Part shown: one piece after another, positions 44,468 through 51,678 of the stretch
How the letters are laid out: every line of letters begins with the position of its first letter
How positions within the stretch are numbered: position 1 is the stretch's first letter
DNA from: Paraburkholderia sp. D15
GTDB taxonomy: Bacteria; Pseudomonadota; Gammaproteobacteria; Burkholderiales; Burkholderiaceae
Assembly (NCBI RefSeq): GCF_029910215.1
Contig: NZ_CP110396.1
Span: 2,604,001-2,668,000 of the forward strand
Direction of reading: 5' to 3'
DNA: 64,000 nucleotides
Program-made: the position numbers and the translations under genes
Notes under the pieces: model-generated
Told to the model about the DNA's origin: nothing
Database searches by the model: none
Seen by the model: only the letters and a program-made list of their open reading frames with translations

Positions 44468-44758
44468 GTGTTGAAATGTACGGGCTATCTGGCCTCGTTT
44501 ACGCTGTCCGTGCTCGGTGGCTGGTGCGTAGCGTGCGGTTTAATGCTTGTACCGAATGACATGTCTTCAACAGAGAGCGCTTTCTTGAGATACGGTCTAT
44601 CGGTTGTACGCGCAACCGATCTTGCCAACCCCGACGACATGCCAATGGTCGCCCTACTCGTATATTGGGTCGTGGCAACGCTGGCGATCGGTGCACTTCT
44701 GCTTGCTGCGCACATTGCATTACGTCGCTTTCGGGAACGGCGTCGGCCAGTTCGCTGA
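44468..44758 (+). CDS. Small two-segment membrane protein
   Basis: A 96-residue protein with two likely transmembrane helices: residues 7-28 (LASFTLSVLGGWCVACGLMLV) and about 61-85 (VALLVYWVVATLAIGALLLAA), ending in a very basic tail (RRFRERRRPVR) that should stay in the cytoplasm. No family recognised. The start is GTG at 44468 or the adjacent TTG; neither has a strong ribosome site. Single gene. Confidence 0.55.
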   Translation: MLKCTGYLASFTLSVLGGWCVACGLMLVPNDMSSTESAFLRYGLSVVRATDLANPDDMPMVALLVYWVVATLAIGALLLAAHIALRRFRERRRPVR

Positions 44759-44862
44759 AAAGTGCGCGTGTACGCCTCGAATGCCCCCTCCACTGCAAAC
44801 CCGTCCCGTTGATGATCTAATTAGCACACTCGTTCGTTTAACGATCATCCTGGAGACGCATC

Positions 44863-45405
44863 TTGACCCACGAACAAACCCTCGAACACTGGCTCGCGCA
44901 GGAGCAGGACATTCTGGCCCGCATCGAGGCCGGCCCCGGACCCGGTGTCGCGACGCCCGCACAGGTCGCCGGCAAAACTGGTCTCGAAGTACTCCTGGCA
45001 ATGATCGCCGGCGAATTGCCGTACGCCGCGATTGCAAAGACGCTCGACTTCACGCTCATCGAAGTGCGCCCGGGTCACGCGGTATTTCAGGGCAAGCCGC
45101 TGGCCCAGCACCTGAACCCGCTCGGCACAGTCCACGGCGGCTGGATGGCGACGCTGCTCGACTCGGCGCTCGGCTGTTCGGTGCATACGCTGATGCCGGC
45201 AGGGCGCAGCTACACGACCGCCGAACTTAGCGTCAATTACGTCAAGGCGGTGACGCCGCGCGTGTCGCGTGTGCGCGCCGAAGGCAAGGTGATTCATTGC
45301 GGCCGCCAACTGGCCACCGCCGAAGCGCGTCTTGTCGGCGCGGACGGCACGCTTTACGCGCACGCCACGACCACATGTCTGGTGTTCGATTTGCCTAAAC
45401 AGTAA
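44863..45405 (+). CDS. PaaI-family hotdog thioesterase
   Basis: A 180-residue acyl-CoA thioesterase-like protein. The hotdog-fold signature LNPLGTVHGGWMATLLDSALG contains the Asn and HGG residues of PaaI-type enzymes, followed by TTAELSVNYVKAVTP. The reading frame begins at a TTG at 44863, for which TGGAG at 44851 is a suitable ribosome site; no ATG is available nearby. It would hydrolyse CoA thioesters in the cytoplasm. Single gene with a hairpin after it. Confidence 0.88.
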   Translation: MTHEQTLEHWLAQEQDILARIEAGPGPGVATPAQVAGKTGLEVLLAMIAGELPYAAIAKTLDFTLIEVRPGHAVFQGKPLAQHLNPLGTVHGGWMATLLDSALGCSVHTLMPAGRSYTTAELSVNYVKAVTPRVSRVRAEGKVIHCGRQLATAEARLVGADGTLYAHATTTCLVFDLPKQ

Positions 45406-45419
45406 GACAGCGGCCAGAA

Positions 45420-45441
45420 GACGCCGCGCACCCGCGGCGTC
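45420..45441 (+). terminator. Hairpin after thioesterase gene
   Basis: GACGCCGCG at 45420-45428 pairs perfectly with CGCGGCGTC at 45433-45441 around a 4-base loop, 15 bases after the thioesterase stop. No T run follows, so termination may need Rho. Confidence 0.5.
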
Positions 45442-45487
45442 GATATCGAACGAGCCGTGGCTGGCTGACCGCAGCCTTTTCGACGAT

Positions 45488-45533
45488 CTGATGTAGACAT
45501 TTTTTTCTAGAAAATATATTCTACGTCTATCAG
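45488..45533 (+). promoter_or_regulatory. Promoter and candidate BlaI operator
   Basis: TAGACA at 45494-45499 and TATTCT at 45517-45522 are separated by 17 bases and fit a sigma-70 promoter for the blaI-like operon. Over it lies an imperfect inverted repeat: CTGATGTAGAC at 45488-45498 against GTCTATCAG at 45525-45533, with inner TGTAGA/TCTAC arms. This resembles the TGTA/TACA-type dyads bound by BlaI/MecI repressors. Confidence 0.6.
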
Positions 45534-45554
45534 ATTTTCCGTTCAGGTACTGCC

Positions 45555-45938
45555 ATGGGCAAAGCTCGTTCACCGGTCAAACCGACTGCCGCCGAACTCA
45601 ATCTTCTGCGTGTTCTCTGGCAGCTCGGCGCCGCGACCGTCAAGCAGGCCCATGAGGCGATGCAGGCCGAGCGGCCAGACGTGACCTACGCAAACGTATT
45701 GCGGCAGATGCAGCTCATGCATGCCAAGGGGCTTCTCACGCGGGACGAAAGCGAGCGTTCGCATGTCTACGCGCCCGCGCACAGTCAGAACGCGCATCAG
45801 ACCAATCTTCTGAAAGACCTTATTCAGAAAGCCTTTGCCGGGTCCGGTAAGGCGCTGGTGCTGGCGGCGCTGCGTGGACACGTCACTAAAGAAGAACGTA
45901 GCGAGATCGAAAAATTCCTCCACGGAGAGGAGAAATGA
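45555..45938 (+). CDS. BlaI/MecI-family repressor
   Basis: A 127-residue winged-helix repressor of the BlaI/MecI/CopY family. PTAAELNLLRVLWQLGAATVKQAHEAM and VTYANVLRQMQLMHAKGLLTRDES are the DNA-binding segments; the C-terminal LVLAALRGHVTKEERSEIEKFL helix serves dimerisation. In known systems a BlaR1 or MecR1 peptidase relays a beta-lactam signal that leads to repressor cleavage. Its stop overlaps the start of a BlaR1-like gene by four bases, as in classical blaI-blaR1 operons. It likely represses its own operon through the dyad at 45488-45533. Confidence 0.93.
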   Translation: MGKARSPVKPTAAELNLLRVLWQLGAATVKQAHEAMQAERPDVTYANVLRQMQLMHAKGLLTRDESERSHVYAPAHSQNAHQTNLLKDLIQKAFAGSGKALVLAALRGHVTKEERSEIEKFLHGEEK

Positions 45939-47806
45939 GCCACGGGTTGCAGGTTCTGATTCAGGCCGTCGGCTGGGCACTCCTGCATTTCGTCTGGGAA
46001 GGGGCATTGATCGGTGCCGCGACTTTGTTGCTCTCGCAACTGCTGCGCAATGCACGCGCACAGCATCGCTACGCGTTGTATTGCGTGGCGATGTCGCTGT
46101 GTTTCCTGTTGCCCGTACTCCACGTATGGCGCGAGATGTCGATACCGCTCGCGCCACCTGCGAGTCTCGCGAGCGATTTCGATAGCCAACTCGCGTTCGG
46201 CGTGGCGTCGGCGCGCGCCACGCCCAATCCCCTATCGCTGCCGTTGCCGCATCTGATGCCGTGGCTGGTCGGTGGCTGGTTCCTCGGTGTCGCCACCATG
46301 CTGTCTAGAATTGCGGCCGGCCTAGTCTGGATTCATCGGCGAGGTGCGCGCGAGCAGAGTTGGGCGGACTCGCACTGGCAGACTCGTGTAGCCGGGCTGG
46401 CGGCAAGTTGGGGGATCCGTCGCGCGATTTCGCTGCGCATTGCCGCGGGCTTCCACGGTCCAATGACAGTCGGCTGGTGGCGCCCGATGATCGTCATTCC
46501 CGCCGCGTTATTGACGCAAATGCCGCCGGCCCTGATCGAGGCGCTGCTGGCGCACGAAATCGCCCACATCAAACGCTTCGACTATCTGGTCAATCTGCTG
46601 CAAAGCGTGATCGAGGCGTTGCTGTTTTTTCACCCTGTCGTGTGGTGGTTGTCGCGCCAGGTTCGCATCGAACGCGAGCGGATTGCCGACGATCTCGCGG
46701 CCGCGCAACTCGGCGAGCCGCGACGTTTAGCGCTCGCGCTGGAGCAGTTGAGTCGTCTTCAACCCTGCGAAACGAGCGAGACGAGCGAGTCGCCGATTGG
46801 CCAGTGGGCTGTCGGCGCGGGCTTGCTGGACCGGATCAGACGTCTGGTCCGTCCGGTCCGCCGGCCGTTGGACTGGCGAGGCGTGGTCGCCGCGTCGGCG
46901 TTTGGCGCAGCATTGATCGGCATGGTGATCCGCGCGCCAGGCTTGGCGCAGATGGACGCGCGTGCCGATCGGCAACCGCTGGCGACCGCGCTGACTGCGT
47001 TAAACCAGACTTTCGCCGATACCGTGAAGGCCCCGAACAAAGCAATGCTTGCGGACGCAATGAGATCGCATCACGTCGCCGTGCTCGACGACGATTCCGG
47101 CCAGGTGCTGCTGCAGAAGAATGCGGACGCGGTGGTGCCCATCGCGTCGCTGACGAAACTGATGACCGCGATGGTGGTACTCGACGGCAAGCCGGATATG
47201 AATGGCGCCGTGCGCATCGGCAACGCAAACGACGATACGCTTCGACCCATTCGCTCCGGCTTGCCCGCGGGCGCGAGTTTGCCGCTTCGGGTAGTCATGC
47301 AGCTCGCGCTGATGTCGTCCGATAACGGCGCGGCCTATGCGTTGGCGAAAAACTATCCCGGCGGACTGCCGGCATTCAATGCCGCCGTACGCGCGAAGAT
47401 CGCGGCGCTTGGATTAAGCCACACGACACTTGGCGAGCCGACGGGTCTATCGCCGGAAAACAGGTCGACGGCGCGTGAGCTCGCCGTCCTGGCGAACGCC
47501 GCCGCGCAGTACCCGGACATTGCGCGCTATACGACGAATGCGGCCGATGACGTTCGTATCGATGGGCGGACGGTACGGTATCGCAACACGAATCCGTTCG
47601 TCGGAACGCAAGGTTGGGAAGACATTGCGTTGTCGAAAACCGGCTTCACGGCGGAAGCGGGGCGTTGCCTGATCATGCGCGTTCGCACAGCCGGCAAGAA
47701 CGTCACGATGGTGCTGCTCGATGCCAATGACGCGGCTTCGTCGACGCATGACGCCGTGAATATCCGGCGTGTTCTGCTGACGGGTTTGCCGCTGCACCAA
47801 AGCTGA
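45935..47806 (+). CDS. BlaR1-like M56 membrane peptidase fused to an S11 D-Ala-D-Ala peptidase domain
   Basis: A 623-residue fusion. Residues 1 to about 335 are an M56 (BlaR1/MecR1) membrane metallopeptidase with several hydrophobic segments and the zinc motif H207-E-I-A-H211, followed by ERERIADD, which may supply the third ligand. From about 375 the chain is a penicillin-binding S11 domain like D-alanyl-D-alanine endopeptidase PbpG: nucleophile S405-L-T-K408, S462-D-N464 and K568-T-G570, all intact. Classical BlaR1 has a class-D-beta-lactamase-like sensor here instead. The S11 part should lie in the periplasm as beta-lactam sensor, active peptidase, or both. It is coupled to the blaI-like gene and followed 99 bases later by a beta-lactamase-like gene. 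Confidence 0.9.
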   Translation: MSHGLQVLIQAVGWALLHFVWEGALIGAATLLLSQLLRNARAQHRYALYCVAMSLCFLLPVLHVWREMSIPLAPPASLASDFDSQLAFGVASARATPNPLSLPLPHLMPWLVGGWFLGVATMLSRIAAGLVWIHRRGAREQSWADSHWQTRVAGLAASWGIRRAISLRIAAGFHGPMTVGWWRPMIVIPAALLTQMPPALIEALLAHEIAHIKRFDYLVNLLQSVIEALLFFHPVVWWLSRQVRIERERIADDLAAAQLGEPRRLALALEQLSRLQPCETSETSESPIGQWAVGAGLLDRIRRLVRPVRRPLDWRGVVAASAFGAALIGMVIRAPGLAQMDARADRQPLATALTALNQTFADTVKAPNKAMLADAMRSHHVAVLDDDSGQVLLQKNADAVVPIASLTKLMTAMVVLDGKPDMNGAVRIGNANDDTLRPIRSGLPAGASLPLRVVMQLALMSSDNGAAYALAKNYPGGLPAFNAAVRAKIAALGLSHTTLGEPTGLSPENRSTARELAVLANAAAQYPDIARYTTNAADDVRIDGRTVRYRNTNPFVGTQGWEDIALSKTGFTAEAGRCLIMRVRTAGKNVTMVLLDANDAASSTHDAVNIRRVLLTGLPLHQS

Positions 47807-47850
47807 AAGTGCCACGGCGCTGTAGCTCCCATTTATTCCCGAAGTAAACC

Positions 47851-47875
47851 GATGCTTTCAATTTGGTTAAGCATC
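47851..47875. repeat. Hairpin in the gap before the beta-lactamase-like gene
   Basis: GATGCTT at 47851-47857 and AAGCATC at 47869-47875 are inverted arms around an 11-base loop, in the AT-rich 99-base gap between the BlaR1-like and beta-lactamase-like genes. It could be an attenuator or an operator. Confidence 0.4.
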
Positions 47876-47905
47876 CTGATCAAGATGTGAAATAACAAAA
47901 GGACT

Positions 47906-48784
47906 ATGGTCTTGACGATTTCCTGCACCCGCCGGCGGCTTGCGCTCGGCCTTCCTTTTCTGTTCGGCATGGGTTTCGCCGCGCCGCTTCTCGCAGCCGA
48001 ATCGCCGATAGCCGACATCGAGCGTCGTCGCGGCGGACGTCTCGGTCTGTTCGCTGTCGATACCGGTTCCGGCCGCACGTTATCCCATCGCGCGGATGAG
48101 CGATTCCTGATGTGCAGCACATTCAAGGGCCTGCTCGTCGCGCAGGTTCTTGCGCGGGTGGATGCCGGCGAGGAGACGCTCGATCGCCGTGTGCGCTACA
48201 CCGAGAGCGACCTGATCTTCACATCGCCAGTCACGAAGGCGAACGTCGCGCAGGGCGTGATGACGGTCGGCGCGCTCTGTCAGGCAGCCGTCGAAGTCAG
48301 CGACAACACCGCGGCGATCCTGCTGATGAGAAGCGCGGGCGGTCCAGCGGGCCTGACGCGATTCATGCGTGGTCTCGGCGATAGCGTCACGCGTTCCGAT
48401 CGCTACGAGCCCGACTCGAATCGCTACGACGGCCTGCTCGACACGACCACGCCGCGAGCCGTGGCCACATCGGCGGCACGGATTTTATTGGGCGACGTAT
48501 TGAGCCAACGGTCGCGGCGGACGCTGGAGGACTGGATGATCGCCTGCAAACCGGGGTTGAACCGGCTGCGCGCGGCATTGCCCACGGATTGGATCGCGGG
48601 AGATCGTCCCGGCACGAGCGTCGAACGGGAAACCAACGACTACGCGATCGTCCGGCCGCCCGGCCGTGCGCCGCTGTTCGTCGCCGCGTATTACGACGCG
48701 CCGGGCGCGAGCATGGATCAGCGCGAGTCGGTATTGCGCGAAGCCGGCAAGGTATTCGTCGATTGGGCCAGGGCGAGTACATGA
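47906..48784 (+). CDS. Class A beta-lactamase-like protein with altered motifs
   Basis: A 292-residue exported protein of the class A serine beta-lactamase family. The leader has a TRRRLAL stretch before the hydrophobic core, which may be a Tat signal, and is cleaved near LLAAES. The nucleophile motif is S71-T-F-K74, preceded by Cys70. S132-D-N134 and the general-base Glu168 with Asn172 (E-P-D-S-N) are present. The K-T-G triad is replaced by R234-P-G236 (GDRPGT); Arg there occurs in CARB-type enzymes, but Pro in the second position is unusual. Activity on beta-lactams is plausible but not assured. Its stop overlaps the acyltransferase start. Confidence 0.88.
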   Translation: MVLTISCTRRRLALGLPFLFGMGFAAPLLAAESPIADIERRRGGRLGLFAVDTGSGRTLSHRADERFLMCSTFKGLLVAQVLARVDAGEETLDRRVRYTESDLIFTSPVTKANVAQGVMTVGALCQAAVEVSDNTAAILLMRSAGGPAGLTRFMRGLGDSVTRSDRYEPDSNRYDGLLDTTTPRAVATSAARILLGDVLSQRSRRTLEDWMIACKPGLNRLRAALPTDWIAGDRPGTSVERETNDYAIVRPPGRAPLFVAAYYDAPGASMDQRESVLREAGKVFVDWARAST

Positions 48785-49920
48785 GAAATAACGTGAAGAA
48801 CGCCGCTCCGCGCGACGCGCGAATCGACCTGATTCGCGGCGTGTCGATCGTGCTTGTGCTGTTTCATCATTTCAACATCGCTTACCGGTTGAACGATACG
48901 TCGCTGGCTAGCGCGTTCGGCTGGCAAGCCGTGCGCGCCGTAGCGCGTAACGGCAACTATGGAGTGACGATGTTTTTCGTCATCTCCGGATTTCTGATCA
49001 CGTCGAATGCGATGCGGCGTTGGCCGGGATTCGAGCGCGTCGATTTGCGCGTGTTCTATACCTTGCGCCTCGCGCGTATCGTCCCTTGCCTGCTGTTGCT
49101 GCTTGCGATCGTCAATGCCGGCGCGTCAATGGGAATCGCGATCTTCGGGAATCACGCGCCGATGGGAACGGCAGTCTCTTTCTGGCAAGTGAATCTGGCG
49201 TCGTTGACATTCTGGATGAATGTTCTGATCGGCAAGTATGGTTGGGTGAATTACCCATTGGGCGTGCTGTGGTCGTTATCGGTGGAAGAGGTGTTCTATC
49301 TGTCGTTCCCGCTTTTGTGCGTGACGCTGCGGCGCGAATCGCGATTGCTCGCTTTCTGGCTGGTCATTGCCGCAATCGGACCGTTGTACCGCTTCACCCA
49401 TCAGGGCGATGAGGGCGGATTTCTGTACGCGTATTTCGCGTGTTTCGACGGCATCGCGATCGGCTGTTGCGCGGCGGTGCTGGCGAAGCGCGTCGCGTTG
49501 CAGGGGCGTACCGCGTGCTGGTTGCAAGGTGTCGTCGCGGCGGCCATGGCGTTCATTTACCTCTGCGCGCCGATCGCGGAAACCAACGTTCTCGGCGTGA
49601 CTGCAATGGCGTTGGGGACCGCCATGTTGTTGATGGGGGCCGCGACTTCCGGCCAACAAGAACATGCTCACGGAGACCGCAAGCGACGCGGCAGCGTCCT
49701 CGCCTGGTTCGGCCGGCACAGCTACGAACTCTACCTGTTCCACCTCGTCGTACTCGGCGGATTGCGCACGATCTGGCCGCCCCTTATGACGGCCGGCAAT
49801 GAAAAACTCCTGTTGCTGGCCGCCTTCTTCGTGTTGTCCGCGCTGTTGAGTGCGTGCATTGCGCGGTTTTTCTCCGAGCCGCTGAACGGCACGATCCGGG
49901 ACAGATTGCGTGTGACCTGA
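48781..49920 (+). CDS. Acyltransferase-3 family membrane protein (OafA/YrhL type)
   Basis: A 379-residue inner-membrane protein of the acyltransferase-3 family, members of which add acetyl or other acyl groups to surface sugars, peptidoglycan or antibiotics. RIDLIRGVSIVLVLFHHFNI contains the conserved Arg and His pair; GNYGVTMFFVISGFLIT and FYTLRLARIVP are the next family landmarks. About ten hydrophobic segments follow. It starts at 48781 in an ATGA overlap with the beta-lactamase-like gene, so it belongs to the same cassette. A role in O-acylating peptidoglycan or another envelope polymer would fit the neighbours, but that is inference. Confidence 0.9.
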   Translation: MRNNVKNAAPRDARIDLIRGVSIVLVLFHHFNIAYRLNDTSLASAFGWQAVRAVARNGNYGVTMFFVISGFLITSNAMRRWPGFERVDLRVFYTLRLARIVPCLLLLLAIVNAGASMGIAIFGNHAPMGTAVSFWQVNLASLTFWMNVLIGKYGWVNYPLGVLWSLSVEEVFYLSFPLLCVTLRRESRLLAFWLVIAAIGPLYRFTHQGDEGGFLYAYFACFDGIAIGCCAAVLAKRVALQGRTACWLQGVVAAAMAFIYLCAPIAETNVLGVTAMALGTAMLLMGAATSGQQEHAHGDRKRRGSVLAWFGRHSYELYLFHLVVLGGLRTIWPPLMTAGNEKLLLLAAFFVLSALLSACIARFFSEPLNGTIRDRLRVT

Positions 49921-49980
49921 CCGTCGACTGCCGCAAGGCCGACCTGCGGCCGCGCGTCATTCAGACCGTTTTTCTGCTAT

Positions 49981-50015
49981 TTGACAAAAAATCTAATTGT
50001 GGATAATGTGTCCAC
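49981..50015 (+). promoter_or_regulatory. Promoter and dyad for the DauR-like gene, apparently leaderless
   Basis: TTGACA at 49981-49986 and GATAAT at 50002-50007 (15-base spacer) lie directly before the ATG at 50016, so transcription would start within about two bases of the start codon. GTGGA at 49999-50003 and TCCAC at 50011-50015 form an inverted repeat over the -10 region, a likely repressor site. Confidence 0.55.
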
Positions 50016-50645
50016 ATGAAGAAATATACCGCCGAGCAGCGCGCGCTGCTGGATCAAGTCAGCCAGATCGCCGAGGGTCTGGCGCAAACTTTTGCGCCGT
50101 TCTGCGAGGTGGTCGTGCACGATCTGCGCGACCCGAAACACGCGGTCCTCGCGATCCACAACAATCTGTCGGGCCGCGAAGCCGGTCACCCCGCCACCGA
50201 ACTCGGTCTTGCGCGCATCGCCGACCCGGATTATCCGCAGGTGATCGCCAATTACGCGAACCAGTTCGCGGACGGCCGGCCCGCGAAAAGCACGTCGATC
50301 GGTATCAAGGATTCGTCGGGACAATACGTCGCCGCGCTATGCATGAACATCGATCTGACCTTGTTCCGGGGCCTGCAAAGCGCGGTGGGGCAGTTCGTGC
50401 GCGTCGATACGGGTGCACCGGCGCAGGAATCGCTGGACCCGGCCGGCGCGGATCTGATCCGTGCCCGCATCGACCAGTTCGCCGCCCGGCTGGCCACCAC
50501 GCCGCGCGCACTCAAGACCGAAGACCGTCGCGCGTTGCTGCGCGAGTTGAAGGAATCGGGAATCATGGAAATCCGCCGTGCCATGGAAGTGACCGCCCAA
50601 TACCTGGGCGTGTCGCGCGCCACCGTCTATAGCGATACGAAGTGA
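50016..50645 (+). CDS. YheO/DauR-type PAS-HTH regulator
   Basis: A 209-residue regulator with an N-terminal YheO-like PAS domain (FAPFCEVVVHDLRDPKHAVLAIHNNLSGREAG) and a C-terminal helix-turn-helix (ESGIMEIRRAMEVTAQYLGVSRATVYSDTK). The best-known relative is DauR, the repressor of D-arginine catabolism in Pseudomonas. The next gene encodes a protein of the same superfamily as DauB, supporting a role in amino-acid catabolism, although no dauA-like gene is present. No Shine-Dalgarno sequence precedes the ATG. The next gene starts within its stop (TGATG). Confidence 0.9.
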   Translation: MKKYTAEQRALLDQVSQIAEGLAQTFAPFCEVVVHDLRDPKHAVLAIHNNLSGREAGHPATELGLARIADPDYPQVIANYANQFADGRPAKSTSIGIKDSSGQYVAALCMNIDLTLFRGLQSAVGQFVRVDTGAPAQESLDPAGADLIRARIDQFAARLATTPRALKTEDRRALLRELKESGIMEIRRAMEVTAQYLGVSRATVYSDTK

Positions 50646-51625
50646 TGCCGGACCAATCGCGATTCCTGCTGCTCGACCGGGACGATGTCGAGCGTCTGCT
50701 GCAACCGGCCGACGTGATGGCGGCGGTGAAGGAAGCGTTCGTGCTGCACAGCGAACGCGAAGGGCGTGTATTTCCCGTGGTGCGCGAACGGCTCGCGACA
50801 GGTGGCGTCTTCGGGATCAAATCCGGCGACGTGCCGTCGCAGGGATTGCTCGGCTTCAAGGCGGCGGGCTTCTGGCCGGAGAACCGCAAGCAGGGCGGCG
50901 AGCCGCATCAGGCCACCGTGCTGTTGATGGATCCCGCAACCGGCCGGCCGTTGTGCATGATCGACGGTAATGCCATCACCACCATGCGCACCGGAGCAGC
51001 AGGCGCGTGGGGCCTGAAGATGCTGGCGCGTGCCGACAGCACGAGTGTGTGCGTGTTCGGCGCTGGCGTGCAGGCCGCCGTTCAACTACGTTTTGCGTTG
51101 GTACAGTTTCCTTCTCTTTCGCAGGCGCGCTATGTCACGCACGATGGCGCGCGCAACCCGCAATTCGAGGCCGCTTTCTCGACGTTCTCCTCGCGCTGCG
51201 ACCTGCAACTCGCATCCGACAGAAACGATGCGGTCGCAACCAGTGACATCGTGATCACCGCTACACCGGGGGCAGGTGCGTTATTCGACGCACACGCATT
51301 GCAGCCGGGCACGCATCTGAATTGCGTGGGCGCCGACACGCGAGGCAAACGGGAATTGCCCGATGGCGTACTGCCGCGCGTGCGACTCGTCGTCGACGAT
51401 CACGAGCAGGCGAAACAGATAGGCGAGACGCAATGGGCGCCGTCGACACCCTGCATCGAACTCGGCGACCTGCTGACGGGCAAGCACGCGTTCCAGCGTC
51501 AGCCTTCCGATATCACGGTCTTCGATATGACAGGTCTCGCGCTGCAGGATCTGACCGTTGCGCGCGGGTTATACCGGCGAGCCGTTGCAGAGCACGTGGG
51601 ATCGAGTATTGCGTGGCCGTGGTAA
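50645..51625 (+). CDS. Ornithine cyclodeaminase/mu-crystallin family protein
   Basis: A 326-residue member of the ornithine-cyclodeaminase/mu-crystallin superfamily, which includes ornithine cyclodeaminase, alanine dehydrogenase, imine reductases, DauB and SbnB. The substrate-binding Lys is in GLLGFKAAGFWP, the Arg in TTMRTGAAGAWG, the NAD(P) motif is VFGAGVQAAVQLRF, and the catalytic Asp is in GADTRGKRELP. All are intact. It probably reduces an imine or deaminates an amino acid using NAD(P). The ATG overlaps the regulator stop (TGATG). Confidence 0.88.
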   Translation: MPDQSRFLLLDRDDVERLLQPADVMAAVKEAFVLHSEREGRVFPVVRERLATGGVFGIKSGDVPSQGLLGFKAAGFWPENRKQGGEPHQATVLLMDPATGRPLCMIDGNAITTMRTGAAGAWGLKMLARADSTSVCVFGAGVQAAVQLRFALVQFPSLSQARYVTHDGARNPQFEAAFSTFSSRCDLQLASDRNDAVATSDIVITATPGAGALFDAHALQPGTHLNCVGADTRGKRELPDGVLPRVRLVVDDHEQAKQIGETQWAPSTPCIELGDLLTGKHAFQRQPSDITVFDMTGLALQDLTVARGLYRRAVAEHVGSSIAWPW

Positions 51626-51678
51626 TCATTCCCCGCTGAAAACCCCGCTGAATTCTTCTTCTTTCGTCGAGACACACC

